20,321 bases of DNA from the NCBI GenBank assembly GCA_030151165.1, contig JASLEM010000550.1, positions 1-20,321 of the forward strand, in the 5' to 3' direction. A program made the translations under genes and the position numbers. Within the stretch, counting starts at the first letter, position 1. Every line of letters starts with the position of its first letter. This DNA comes from Burkholderiaceae bacterium (GTDB taxonomy: Bacteria > Pseudomonadota > Gammaproteobacteria > Burkholderiales > Burkholderiaceae). This document shows, in pieces, positions 6,895-14,566 of the stretch. The notes beneath the pieces are model-generated. The model saw only the letters and a list, made by a program, of their open reading frames with translations. It did no database searches and was not told the origin of the DNA.

Positions 6895-9042
6895 ATGCAA
6901 CCCAAGCTGAAGTCCCTGGTCTCCGTGCTCGCCGCCACCGCCCTTCCCCTGATCGCCGGCGCCGCCCACGCGACGACGGCGTCGACGGACAACGCCCTGC
7001 TCGTCCCGAGCACGCTGCCGCTGCACTACCCGCCGTTCGACAAGATCCACAACGAGGACTTCGCGCCGGCGTTCGAGAAGGGCATGGCCGAGAAGCTGGC
7101 CGAGGTCGAGCAGATCGCCAACAACCCGGCCAAGCCGACGTTCGACAACACGATCGTCGCGCTCGAGCGCTCCGGCGCGACGCTGACGCGCGTCACGATG
7201 GCGTTCTTCAACCTGACGTCGTCCAACACCAACCCCGCGCTCGACACCGTCGAACGCGACACGGCCCCGAAGCTCGCCGCGCACAACGACGCGATCCTGC
7301 TGAACCCGACGCTGTTCGCGCGCATCGACTCGCTGTACAAGGCGCGCGACACGCTGGGCCTCGACGCCGAATCCGCGCGCCTGCTGTGGCGCTACCACCA
7401 GGACTTCGTGCGCGCCGGCGCCGAGCTGCCGGAAGCGAGCAAGGCGAAGCTGCGCGCGCTCAACGCCGACCTCGCGACGCTGCAGACCACCTTCACGCAG
7501 AACGTGCTGAAGGAGCGCGCGGCGTCGTCGGTGATCTTCGACACCCGCGCCGAGCTGGACGGCCTGAGCGACGCGGAAATCACCGCCGCCGCCACCGCCG
7601 CGACCGCCGCCGGCAAGCCGGGCAAGTTCCTCGTCGAGCTCGTGAACACCACGGGCCAGCCGCCGCTGACCACGATGCGCAACCACGTGTCGCGCGAGAA
7701 GATCATGGCCGCCTCGCTCGCCCGCGGCAGCCGCGGCGGCGAGTTCGACAACCGCGCCACCGTGGCCGCGCTCGCGAAGAAGCGCGCCGAGCGCGCGGCG
7801 CTGCTGGGCTACCCGACCTACGCCGCGTTCCAGCTCGCCGAGCAGACGGTCGGCTCGGTCGACACGCTCAACAAGCTGCTGGCGCAGATCGCGCCCGCCG
7901 GCGTCGCCAACGCGCGCAAGGAAGCGGCCGAGCTGCAGAAGGTGGCCGACGCCGAGAAGGCCGGCATCGCCGTCGGCGCGGCCGACTGGGACTATTACTC
8001 CGAGAAGGTGCGCGTGGCGCGCTACGCGTTCGACGAGTCGCAGCTCAAGCCGTACTACGAGCTCGACCACGTGATCCTCGACGGCGTGTTCTACGCCGCC
8101 AACAAGCTCTACGGCCTGACGTTCAAGGAACGCCACGACCTGCCGGTCTACGAGCCCAGCGTGCGCGTGTTCGACGTGTTCGACAAGGACGGCTCGCAGC
8201 TCGCGATCTTCCTGGGCGACTACTACGCGCGCCCGAACAAGAACGGCGGCGCGTGGATGAGCCTCTACGTGAACCAGGACGGCCTCGCGGGCGACAAGCC
8301 CGTCGTCGTCAACAACCTCAACATCCCGAAGCCGGCCGCGGGCCAGCCGACGCTGCTGACGCAGGACGAGGTCACCACCGCGTTCCACGAGTTCGGCCAC
8401 GCGTTGCACGGCATGCTGTCGCACACGAAGTACCCGCGCTTCGCGAGCCCGGCGGTGCCGAACGACTTCGTCGAGTACCCGTCGCAGTTCAACGAGATGT
8501 GGGCGACGTACCCCGACGTGCTGAAGAACTTCGCGAAGGACTACCGCACCGGCGCGCCGATCCCGCAGGCGCTGGTGGACAAGGTGCAGGCCGCGGCGCG
8601 CTTCAACCAGGGCTACGCGACGACCGAGTACGTCGCCGCCGCGCTGCTCGACCAGGCCTGGCACCAGATCCCCGCGTCGGCCGTGCCGGACGCCTCGGGC
8701 GTCACCGCCTTCGAAGCCGCGGCGCTGCACCGTGTCGGCCTGGACTTCCCGCCCGTGCCGCCGCGCTACCGCAGCACGTACTTCTCGCACGCGTTCTCGG
8801 GCGACTACGCCGCCGGCTACTACTCGTACCTGTGGAGCGAGGTCCTCGCGGCCGACTCGACCGACTGGGTGCTCAAGCACGGCGGCCTGACGCGCGCCAA
8901 TGGCGACCACATCCGTTCGACGATGCTGTCGCGCGGCGGTGCCGACGAGCCGCTGAAGCTGTTCCGCGACCTCACCGGCACCGCGCCGGACCTCGGCCCG
9001 CTGCTCGTCAAGCGCGGGCTGGACACGCCGGCGTCGCACTGA
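6895..9042 (+). CDS. dcp: Periplasmic M3 family metallopeptidase (peptidyl-dipeptidase Dcp-like)
   Basis: A 715-residue zinc oligopeptidase. The start is ATG 6895 because it begins a clean signal peptide (MQPKLKSLVSVLAATALPLIAGAAHA); the longer frame from 6826 adds a Pro/Arg-rich stretch. Its length fits M3A enzymes (about 680-720). The zinc motif HEFGHALH is at 498-505 (H498, E499, H502), with the third ligand E527 in FVEYPSQFNEMW. The downstream substrate-binding region is present (RYRSTYFSHAFSGDYAAGYYSYLWSEVLAAD). Dcp-type enzymes remove C-terminal dipeptides, and oligopeptidase A is the close paralogue. The signal peptide indicates periplasmic action, as in the Dcp subgroup of xanthomonads and some betaproteobacteria. 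It is a single-gene unit, divergent from the PPC gene. The M3 assignment is certain; the exact specificity is inferred. Confidence 0.95.
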   Translation: MQPKLKSLVSVLAATALPLIAGAAHATTASTDNALLVPSTLPLHYPPFDKIHNEDFAPAFEKGMAEKLAEVEQIANNPAKPTFDNTIVALERSGATLTRVTMAFFNLTSSNTNPALDTVERDTAPKLAAHNDAILLNPTLFARIDSLYKARDTLGLDAESARLLWRYHQDFVRAGAELPEASKAKLRALNADLATLQTTFTQNVLKERAASSVIFDTRAELDGLSDAEITAAATAATAAGKPGKFLVELVNTTGQPPLTTMRNHVSREKIMAASLARGSRGGEFDNRATVAALAKKRAERAALLGYPTYAAFQLAEQTVGSVDTLNKLLAQIAPAGVANARKEAAELQKVADAEKAGIAVGAADWDYYSEKVRVARYAFDESQLKPYYELDHVILDGVFYAANKLYGLTFKERHDLPVYEPSVRVFDVFDKDGSQLAIFLGDYYARPNKNGGAWMSLYVNQDGLAGDKPVVVNNLNIPKPAAGQPTLLTQDEVTTAFHEFGHALHGMLSHTKYPRFASPAVPNDFVEYPSQFNEMWATYPDVLKNFAKDYRTGAPIPQALVDKVQAAARFNQGYATTEYVAAALLDQAWHQIPASAVPDASGVTAFEAAALHRVGLDFPPVPPRYRSTYFSHAFSGDYAAGYYSYLWSEVLAADSTDWVLKHGGLTRANGDHIRSTMLSRGGADEPLKLFRDLTGTAPDLGPLLVKRGLDTPASH

Positions 9043-9059
9043 TCGTCACGCCGACCCGC

Positions 9060-9074
9060 ACGGCCGCCGGCCGT
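9060..9074 (+). terminator. Weak stem-loop downstream of the M3 peptidase gene
   Basis: ACGGCC-GCC-GGCCGT forms a 6-bp stem with a 3-nt loop 17 bp after the peptidase stop, followed by CTCCTC and no T-run. It is a possible intrinsic terminator; such stems are common by chance at this GC content. Confidence 0.3.
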
Positions 9075-9130
9075 CTCCTCGCGCGCCGGGCATCCCGCCC
9101 GCGCGCGGCCATCACCTCGCGTGACGCCGT

Positions 9131-9259
9131 TCAGCCGTGATGGCGAACGTGGTGGTGATGGTGGTGATGACGATGATGGTGGTGATGCGGGGCCGCGGAG
9201 GCCGCGACCGCGAAGGTCGACAGCAGCGCCGCGACGAGCAGTGTCTTGGTCAGTTTCAT
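9131..9259 (-). CDS. Secreted histidine-rich micropeptide (42 aa)
   Basis: MKLTKTLLVAALLSTFAVAASA is a textbook Sec signal peptide (two lysines, hydrophobic core, ASA-type cleavage site). The mature part is only about 19 residues, of which 14 are histidine: five His, Arg, seven His, Val, Arg, two His and a final Gly. The start is ATG 9259, which begins the signal peptide and has AAGAAG about 8 nt upstream; the frame continues to 9352 but without signal character. His codons alternate CAT and CAC, so the tract is not a single-codon repeat. Short periplasmic His-rich peptides can bind Ni, Zn, Cu or Co; a metal-buffering role is inference. No metal transporter or regulator is adjacent. Confidence 0.72.
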   Translation of the reverse strand: MKLTKTLLVAALLSTFAVAASAAPHHHHHRHHHHHHHVRHHG

Positions 9260-9324
9260 GGGTGTCTTCTTGGGTGATGTGATTCGAGGCGCCGCGCACG
9301 GTCGCTGATGTTGCGTCCATGAAC

Positions 9325-9363
9325 ACGAGGCCCCGCTGCGATTTTCCCGCATCGGGGCCTCGT
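9325..9363 (-). terminator. Strong stem-loop, probable terminator of the 9426-9731 gene
   Basis: ACGAGGCCCCG (9325-9335) pairs perfectly with CGGGGCCTCGT (9353-9363), and GCG/CGC (9338-9340 and 9348-9350) extends the stem inside the loop. It lies between the stop of the Lys-rich protein gene and the start of the His-rich peptide gene, both on the minus strand. This arrangement would uncouple their transcription. There is no long T-run on either side. Confidence 0.6.
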
Positions 9364-9425
9364 TGCGTCAGCGGTGTTGCGGCGATCCCCCAAAGACGCT
9401 CGTCCAGGGGCCGCCGCGGTCGTGA

Positions 9426-9731
9426 TCAGTGGTCGGCCTTGGTGTCGACCTGCTTCAGCTTCGCGTCGGCCTTGTCCTTGCGTTCCTGCGCGCCGACATC
9501 GTCCTTGCACGAGCGCCCGGTGGCCGTCAGCGACGAGCCGCAGTCGGCCTTGGCCATCGCGTGCTTCGCCTCGGCGGTCTTCACGTCGGACTTGTACTGG
9601 GCGTCGGCCTGCTTGTCGGCCTGGCGCTTGGTCAGGTGCTGCTCCGGCGCCGAGGCCGCGTCGTCGGCGTACGCGACCGCGCACAGGCTGGCGACGGAGG
9701 CGGCGAGCAGGGCGGCGAGGATCTTGGTCAT
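9426..9731 (-). CDS. Small Lys/Asp/Ala-rich periplasmic protein (101 aa)
   Basis: The chosen start (ATG 9731) gives the signal peptide MTKILAALLAASVASLCAVAYA, and GGAA lies about 9 nt upstream. The mature part is charged and helical: TKRQADKQADAQYKSDVKTAEAKHAMAKADC, then SCKDDVGAQERKDKADAKLKQ. Two cysteines (C64, C76) are spaced for a possible disulfide. Many betaproteobacteria encode similar short signal-peptide proteins with repeated 'KADA/YK' helices, often mislabelled as TolA-like from composition only. I know of no assigned function. It is separated from the His-rich peptide gene by a strong stem-loop. Confidence 0.72.
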   Translation of the reverse strand: MTKILAALLAASVASLCAVAYADDAASAPEQHLTKRQADKQADAQYKSDVKTAEAKHAMAKADCGSSLTATGRSCKDDVGAQERKDKADAKLKQVDTKADH

Positions 9732-9830
9732 GATGCGTTCCGTGGTGGTGCTGGAACCCCAGCGATCCACCCCATCGGCAATCCCCGTGCCGCGGCCGCG
9801 GGCGCGCGCTTTCGTGCCGCTCAGCGCCGT

Positions 9831-10247
9831 TCAGCGCCGGGCCGCGCGCCCCGGCCAGCGCGGCGGCAGCCACCACCACGTCGCGAGCACCGCGAGCCCG
9901 AACAGCGTGTACGACATCGTGAACACCCACGCCGGCGCCTGGTAGAACAGGATGCTCTGCATCCAGTGCTCCATGAAGCCGCCGCCGTAGGTCGACGCGC
10001 GGGCCTTCGAGCGCCAGTACATCTCGAGCGTCGTCAGCGGGCACGTGATGCCGAACCAGGCCTCGGCGACGACGATCGCGATCGTCGCGAGGTGCAGCAG
10101 CCGGAACCACAGCGCGTTGACCCAGCGCCAGCCGAACACGTTGCCGACCAGGATCAGCGCGAGGCCGATGATCACGCCGAACACGATCACGATGTGCAGC
10201 AGCAGCACCGCGTTGGCGAGCAGTTGGTAGATCGAGGTGTCGGGCAT
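9831..10247 (-). CDS. DUF2784 domain membrane protein
   Basis: A 138-residue protein with four hydrophobic segments (about 8-35, 46-64, 96-102 extending toward 120, and 112-127). It shows the DUF2784 hallmarks: LLLHIVIVFGVIIGLALILVG near the start, AEAWFGITCPLTTLE in the middle (C69 within CPLTxxE), and YGGGFMEHW (87-95). The family is of unknown function; the conserved CPLT/E and histidines could bind a cofactor, but that is speculation. ATG 10247 has AAGG about 8 nt upstream. It begins 34 bp after the class II aldolase gene stop, so the two probably form an operon. Confidence 0.88.
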   Translation of the reverse strand: MPDTSIYQLLANAVLLLHIVIVFGVIIGLALILVGNVFGWRWVNALWFRLLHLATIAIVVAEAWFGITCPLTTLEMYWRSKARASTYGGGFMEHWMQSILFYQAPAWVFTMSYTLFGLAVLATWWWLPPRWPGRAARR

Positions 10248-10281
10248 GGGCGGGCCTTGTCGAGGAAAGGGCGAGGATCGT

Positions 10282-11025
10282 CTAGCGTCGCGGCTCGGGC
10301 AGCGCGCGCCGCAAGGCCTCGAAGAACAGGTCGGACTGCATCCGCTCGCCGCGCGTCTGCTCGCCGACGCGCCGCGCGAGCCCGTCGGCCACCGGCGCGA
10401 GCGGGCGGCCGGTCGATTGCGCGAGCACCTGCACCATGCACGCGCGCTCGAGGTAGTACAGGTCGTCGTAGGCGTGCGCCACGCGTTCGCCGCAGACGAT
10501 CACGCCGTGGTTGCCGAGGAACACCGCGTCGGCCGTGCTCGCGGCGGCGGCGATGCGCTCGCCCTCGGCGACGTCCAGCGCGAGGCCGTTGTAGTGCGCG
10601 TCGACCGCGACGCGCCCGTGGAAGCGCATCGCGTTCTGCGACAGGCACGGGTCGAGGCCGCGGTCGACGGTGAGCGTCAGCGCGGTCGCATACGGCATGT
10701 GGGTATGCAGCACGCAGGCCTTGCCGCGGCGGTGGACGGCGGCGTGGATGAACATCGCGGTGGGCTCGACCTCGTGCGGGCCGGCGAGCCGGCGGCCGTC
10801 GGCGGCGACGAGCACGATGTCGTCGGCCCCGACCTCGCTCCACGCCAGGCCGCGCGGGTTCAGCAGGAAGCGCGCGGAGCCGTCGGGCAACTCCGCGCTG
10901 AAATGGTTGCAGACGCCCTCGGCCAGGCCGTGGTGCGCGGCGGCGCGCAACGCGAGCGCGAGGTCGGCGCGCAGGGCCCGGACGGCGCCGGAACGGTAGT
11001 CGAGATCGTGGTCGCGCTCGTTCAT
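10282..11025 (-). CDS. Class II aldolase/adducin domain protein
   Basis: A 247-residue single-domain protein. The start is ATG 11025, with AGAAGG about 5 nt upstream; the frame runs on to 11340 but the extension is Trp/Arg-rich noise. Residues ~18-215 form the class II aldolase/adducin fold. The zinc-site histidines are visible as LHTHMPYATAL (H107, H109) and GNHGVIVCG (H173), with E87 in EVEPTAMFIHAAV as the likely catalytic acid. The Asn motif VCNHFSAELP (about 38-47) binds the phosphate end in FucA-type aldolases. Members include L-fuculose-phosphate aldolase and L-ribulose-phosphate 4-epimerase. Many stand-alone proteobacterial members like this one are of unknown substrate, and no sugar genes adjoin it to narrow the choice. 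Confidence 0.9.
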   Translation of the reverse strand: MNERDHDLDYRSGAVRALRADLALALRAAAHHGLAEGVCNHFSAELPDGSARFLLNPRGLAWSEVGADDIVLVAADGRRLAGPHEVEPTAMFIHAAVHRRGKACVLHTHMPYATALTLTVDRGLDPCLSQNAMRFHGRVAVDAHYNGLALDVAEGERIAAAASTADAVFLGNHGVIVCGERVAHAYDDLYYLERACMVQVLAQSTGRPLAPVADGLARRVGEQTRGERMQSDLFFEALRRALPEPRR

Positions 11026-11114
11026 GAGGCCTTCTCGTGGGACGGAGGGGATGGAACGCCGGAAGCGATGCGGCGACCGTGTTCCACGCTCGCGAGCTCG
11101 CCGGGCCTGGTGCG

Positions 11115-11120
11115 ATGTTA
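11115..11120 (-). promoter_or_regulatory. Candidate -10 box (TAACAT) upstream of the class II aldolase gene
   Basis: On the minus strand GCTAACATCGC lies about 90 bp upstream of the aldolase ATG. It echoes the TAAAATCGCG elements upstream of dcp and bioA. No clear -35 hexamer is seen. Confidence 0.3.
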
Positions 11121-11251
11121 GCGGCGACCCGACGCTTGCGCGACCGTGGCGCCACCTGAAGCCGTCCTGTCGAGCCCGACGCGCAGGCCGCCCGATTGCC
11201 GAGCCGGCTGCAACACATCCGCACAGCCCGGCCCAACCGGGCGCACCCGCC

Positions 11252-13114
11252 ATGTCCACCCATCGATCGCTCGCTTCCCATCGCCTCAACCGCCTCTGCG
11301 CGGCGCTCGTCGCCGTGTCGCTCGTCGCGGGCTGCTCCAAAGGCCCGGCCGCCTCGCAGGCCGCGGCGCCGCTGCCGGCGGACGCGTCCGGCGCGATGGT
11401 GCCGCCGCCGACCGCGCAGAACGAGTCGCAGCAATACCCGGCGCCGGGGCAGCAGCCGATGCCCGTGCAGGGCTCGCCCGCACCGACGCGGCAGGCGCCC
11501 GTCGCCTATTCGAACGCGAACGGGAACTCGAACTCGCCGAGCTACGCTTCGGACGGCGGCACCGGGGCCGACGGCCAGCCGTACTACGACGCCGGCGACG
11601 GCCAGTCGGGCGCGCCGGAGCAGGTCGTCAGCACGTACGTGGAGCCGCCGCTCGCGCAGCCGGCGCCGGTCGCGGTCGACTGGGCGCCGCCGCCGATGCT
11701 GGTCGAGGAGCCGCCGCCGCAGCCCGGCCCGAACTACGTGTGGACGGGCGGCTACTGGGACTGGCAAGGCCGCTGGGTCTGGGCGGCGGGTCGCTGGTCG
11801 GCGCCGCCGCGCCCGGACTATGCGTGGCGCGAGCCGTACTACGAGCATCGCGACGACAAGGTCGTCTACGTGCCGGGCTACTGGTCGGCACCGCACACCA
11901 ACTTCATCGCGCCGGCGATCGGCATCGCCATCGTCGCGGCGATCGTGGCGGTCGGCGTGCACCACGGCCACGCGCCCGAAGGCCCGCAAGGCTGCTTCGT
12001 GCCGCCGCCGCCGGGGTCGCGGCCGGGCCTCATCGTGCCGGCGCCGATCGGCACCCCGCCGGCCGTCGTCATCGGCGCGCCGCCGGTGATCCGCACTGGG
12101 ATGCGCGTCGAAGGCAACGTCGAGAACAACAGCCACAACCGGACGTACAACGACAACCGCGTCACCAACAACATCACCAACATCACGAACGTGCGCAACG
12201 TGACGATCGTCGCGCCGCAGGGCACGACCGCCAACGGGCAGGCGTTCCAGCACCAGGTGCCCGCGCAGGCGCACCTCGCGGCGGCGCAGCAGCCGGTCGT
12301 GCGGGTGGCAGCGCCGATGCCGGTGTCGAAGTCGGCGATCCCGTCGTACCAGGCCGGCCATCCGCCGGCGAAGCTGCCGCCGCCGCAGGCGGTGCGGCGC
12401 GATCCGCCGCAGAACGTCGCCAACGCCCCGCAGGGCGGGCAGCCGCAGCAGCACCAGCCCGAAGCGCGCGAGCCGTCGATCGCGCAACGGGCCGGCCAGC
12501 CGCCGCAACCGCAGGGCGGGCAGCGTCCCGGCCAGCCGCCCCAGGTGATGTCGCCGCCACCGGACGGCCGTCGACAGGGCGGCCCGATGACGGCGCGCCC
12601 GGATCCCGGCCAGACGCCGGAGCAGCTGCAGCAGGCCCAGGCGCAGCAACGCGCGCAACAGGCGCAGCAGCAGCACGCGCAGCAGGAGCAGCAGCAGCAG
12701 CAGCGAGCGCAGCAGGCCGAGCAGCAGCGCACCCAGCAGGCCGAGCAGCAGCGCGGCCAGCAGGCGGAGCAACAGCAGCGCGCCCAGCAGGCGGCGCAGC
12801 AACACGCGCAGCAGCAGGCCGAACAACAGCGCGCGCAGCAGGCCGAACAGCAGCAGCACGCGCAGCAGGCGGAGCAGCAGCGTGCCCGGGAGGCCGAGCA
12901 GCAGCGCGGCCAGCAGGCGGCCCAGCAGCACGCGCAGCAGCAGGCCGAACAGCAACGCGCGCAGCAGGCCGAGCAGGCGCAGGCCGCGAAGGCCAACGAG
13001 GCGCACGCGAACGAGGAAAAGGCGCAGGCCGAGCGCGCGAAGCAGGAGGCCGAGGCGAAGGCGCATCGCGACGCCCATCCGGCCGACAAGACCACCGAGG
13101 AAGATCGGAAGTAG
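11252..13114 (+). CDS. YXWGXW-repeat lipoprotein with long glutamine-rich tail
   Basis: A 620-residue lipoprotein. MSTHRSLASHRLNRL is followed by a hydrophobic stretch and the lipobox LVAGC (C28); Ser at +2 suggests outer-membrane sorting. A low-complexity Ala/Pro/Gln/Asn region follows, then aromatic tandem motifs YVWTGGYWDW, RWVWAAGRW and VVYVPGYWSAP (about 158-215), the YXWGXW repeat seen in betaproteobacterial envelope proteins. A hydrophobic segment (IAPAIGIAIVAAIVAVGVH) and an Asn-rich stretch (NNSHNRTYNDNRVTNN) come next. From about 455 to 578 the chain is built of near-8-residue units of the type AEQQRxQQ and AAQQHAQQQ, ending in a charged helix. The start has no strong Shine-Dalgarno but is fixed by the signal. 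The role is unknown; an envelope or stress-related structural role is inference. Confidence 0.85.
   Translation: MSTHRSLASHRLNRLCAALVAVSLVAGCSKGPAASQAAAPLPADASGAMVPPPTAQNESQQYPAPGQQPMPVQGSPAPTRQAPVAYSNANGNSNSPSYASDGGTGADGQPYYDAGDGQSGAPEQVVSTYVEPPLAQPAPVAVDWAPPPMLVEEPPPQPGPNYVWTGGYWDWQGRWVWAAGRWSAPPRPDYAWREPYYEHRDDKVVYVPGYWSAPHTNFIAPAIGIAIVAAIVAVGVHHGHAPEGPQGCFVPPPPGSRPGLIVPAPIGTPPAVVIGAPPVIRTGMRVEGNVENNSHNRTYNDNRVTNNITNITNVRNVTIVAPQGTTANGQAFQHQVPAQAHLAAAQQPVVRVAAPMPVSKSAIPSYQAGHPPAKLPPPQAVRRDPPQNVANAPQGGQPQQHQPEAREPSIAQRAGQPPQPQGGQRPGQPPQVMSPPPDGRRQGGPMTARPDPGQTPEQLQQAQAQQRAQQAQQQHAQQEQQQQQRAQQAEQQRTQQAEQQRGQQAEQQQRAQQAAQQHAQQQAEQQRAQQAEQQQHAQQAEQQRAREAEQQRGQQAAQQHAQQQAEQQRAQQAEQAQAAKANEAHANEEKAQAERAKQEAEAKAHRDAHPADKTTEEDRK
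12616..12985 (+). repeat. CAG/GCAGGCC-rich tandem repeat within the lipoprotein gene
   Basis: About 370 bp of imperfect tandem repeats of a ~24-27-bp unit (GCC GAG CAG CAG CGC xxx CAG CAG), encoding AEQQRxQQ units with AAQQHAQQQ variants. A larger block containing AEQQRGQQ and AAQQHAQQQ appears twice. Gln is almost always CAG, which makes the tract prone to slippage. Confidence 0.85.
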
Positions 13115-13141
13115 CCACCGCGTGGCGCCGCGCGGGGCGGT

Positions 13142-13159
13142 CGGCGGCGGGCGCCGCCG
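13142..13159. terminator. Possible stem-loop between the convergent lipoprotein and bioF genes
   Basis: CGGCGGC-GGGC-GCCGCCG gives a 7-bp stem with a 4-nt loop, 28 bp after the lipoprotein stop. It has no T-run. In this GC-rich 218-bp intergenic region (13115-13332), which holds no other feature I can support, it is only a weak terminator candidate. Confidence 0.25.
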
Positions 13160-13332
13160 GTCGCGGTCTGTGCGGGACGGCGCGGCGTTTGCACCGTCGA
13201 CGCGCCGCCCACGGCCGGTGTTTCGGCATCGGCGCGCCGTTTCGTCGAGAGGCATGCCCCTCGCGCGCGAGCGCGCCCGCAGGCGTCACGCGCGCCCGCG
13301 TCCGCGCCCGCGACGCCGGCGCGCGACCGACG

Positions 13333-14553
13333 TCAGGCGACGCTGTCCGCCGCCTGCCGGATCGCCGCCAGCAGCGCGTCGATCTCGGCGCTCTCGTGCG
13401 CCGCCGACAGCGCGATGCGCAGGCGCGCCGTGCCTTCGGCGACGGTGGGCGGGCGGATCGCCGGCACCCACAGGCCGGCGTCGGCGAGCGACTGCATCAC
13501 GGCGAGCGCGACGTCGTTGGCGCCGATCACCAGCGCCTGCACCGCGGTCGCGGACGGCAGCAGCGTCCACGTCGTGCCGGCGATCGCGGCCGGCAGCCCG
13601 GCGCGAAAGCGCGCGATGTTCGCGTGCAGCTTCGCGAGCCGCGCGGGCTCGGCCTGCATCACGCGCAGCGCCGCGCGCACGCTCTCGGCGAGCAGCGCGG
13701 GCGCGGACGTCGCGAAGGTGTAGCTGCGCGTCTTCTGCAGCAGCCACTCGACCAGCGTCGCGCTGCCGGCGACGAACGCGCCCGACACGCCCGCGGCCTT
13801 GCCGAGCGTGGCCATGTACAGCACGCGCCGGCTCGCGTTCTCGCCGGTGCGGTCGATCGCCGCGAGCGAGCCGCGCCCCTGCGGGCCGCAGACGCCGAAG
13901 CCGTGCGCGTCGTCGATCAGCAGCAGCGCGTCGTGGCGTTCGCACAGCGCGACCAGCGCGGGCAGGTCGACGACGTCGCCGTCCATGCTGAACACCGCGT
14001 CGCTGATCACGAGCTTGCGGCGCGCGGGGCTGGCAGCGAGCAGCGCGTCGAGCTGCGCGAGGTCGACGTGGTCGTAGCGGTGGATGTCGGCCTTCGACAG
14101 CCGCGCGCCGTCGATCAGGCAGGCGTGGTTCAGCGCGTCCGAGAAGAGGGCGTCGCCGGGGCCGACGAGCGCGGGCACGATGCTCGCGTTGGTCGCGTAG
14201 CCGGCGTAGAAGTACAGCGCGCGCTCGAGGCCGACGAAGGCGGCGAGTTCTTCCTCGAGCGCCGCGTTGGCCTCGCTGTGGCCGCTGACCATCGGCGACG
14301 CGCCGCTGCCGACGCCGTAGACGCCCGCGGCGTCGACCGCCGCCGCGGCGAGCGCGGGATGTTGCGAGAGCCCGAGGTAGTCGTTGCTGCAGAACGCCAG
14401 CATCTTGCGGCCGTCGACCCACAGCGAGGCGCCGCCGGCCGGGCGCACGCGGCGCCGCTTGCGCGTGAGGTGCGCGGCGTCGAGGGCGGCCAGGCGCGTG
14501 GGGAGTTCGTCGAGCCAGGACGGCGCGGTGTCGTTCTTCGGAACAGGAGTCAT
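13333..14553 (-). CDS. bioF: 8-amino-7-oxononanoate synthase BioF
   Basis: A 406-residue PLP enzyme of the alpha-oxoamine synthase family that condenses pimeloyl-thioester with alanine to give KAPA. Visible motifs are FCSNDYLGLSQHP (54-66), GSGASPMVSGHS (82-92), LNHACLIDGARLS with the ring-stacking H143, SDAVFSMDGD (184-192), IDDAHGFGVCGP (213-224) with the PLP-binding Asp/His, and YMATLGKAAGVSGAF with the Schiff-base lysine K252. The length is slightly over the family's usual ~385-400 because of a longer N-terminus. The start ATG 14553 has AGGAG 3-4 nt upstream. It follows bioD by 13 bp and is last in the three-gene unit. The residue order is intact, so it should be active. Confidence 0.96.
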   Translation of the reverse strand: MTPVPKNDTAPSWLDELPTRLAALDAAHLTRKRRRVRPAGGASLWVDGRKMLAFCSNDYLGLSQHPALAAAAVDAAGVYGVGSGASPMVSGHSEANAALEEELAAFVGLERALYFYAGYATNASIVPALVGPGDALFSDALNHACLIDGARLSKADIHRYDHVDLAQLDALLAASPARRKLVISDAVFSMDGDVVDLPALVALCERHDALLLIDDAHGFGVCGPQGRGSLAAIDRTGENASRRVLYMATLGKAAGVSGAFVAGSATLVEWLLQKTRSYTFATSAPALLAESVRAALRVMQAEPARLAKLHANIARFRAGLPAAIAGTTWTLLPSATAVQALVIGANDVALAVMQSLADAGLWVPAIRPPTVAEGTARLRIALSAAHESAEIDALLAAIRQAADSVA

Positions 14554-14566
14554 GTCGGGGGCGGTG

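Noticed and set aside
6817..9039. 740-aa minus-strand frame antisense to the M3 peptidase
   Set aside because: Arg/Val/Ala-rich shadow; the plus strand carries intact zinc motifs.
12616..12985. CRISPR-like tandem repeats
   Set aside because: No constant repeat with unique spacers; it is in-frame protein-coding CAG-rich repeat.
10187..13255. 1022-aa minus-strand open frame spanning the aldolase, lipoprotein and intergenic regions
   Set aside because: Its product is Leu/Arg/His low complexity mirroring the CAG repeat, and it crosses two well-supported genes.
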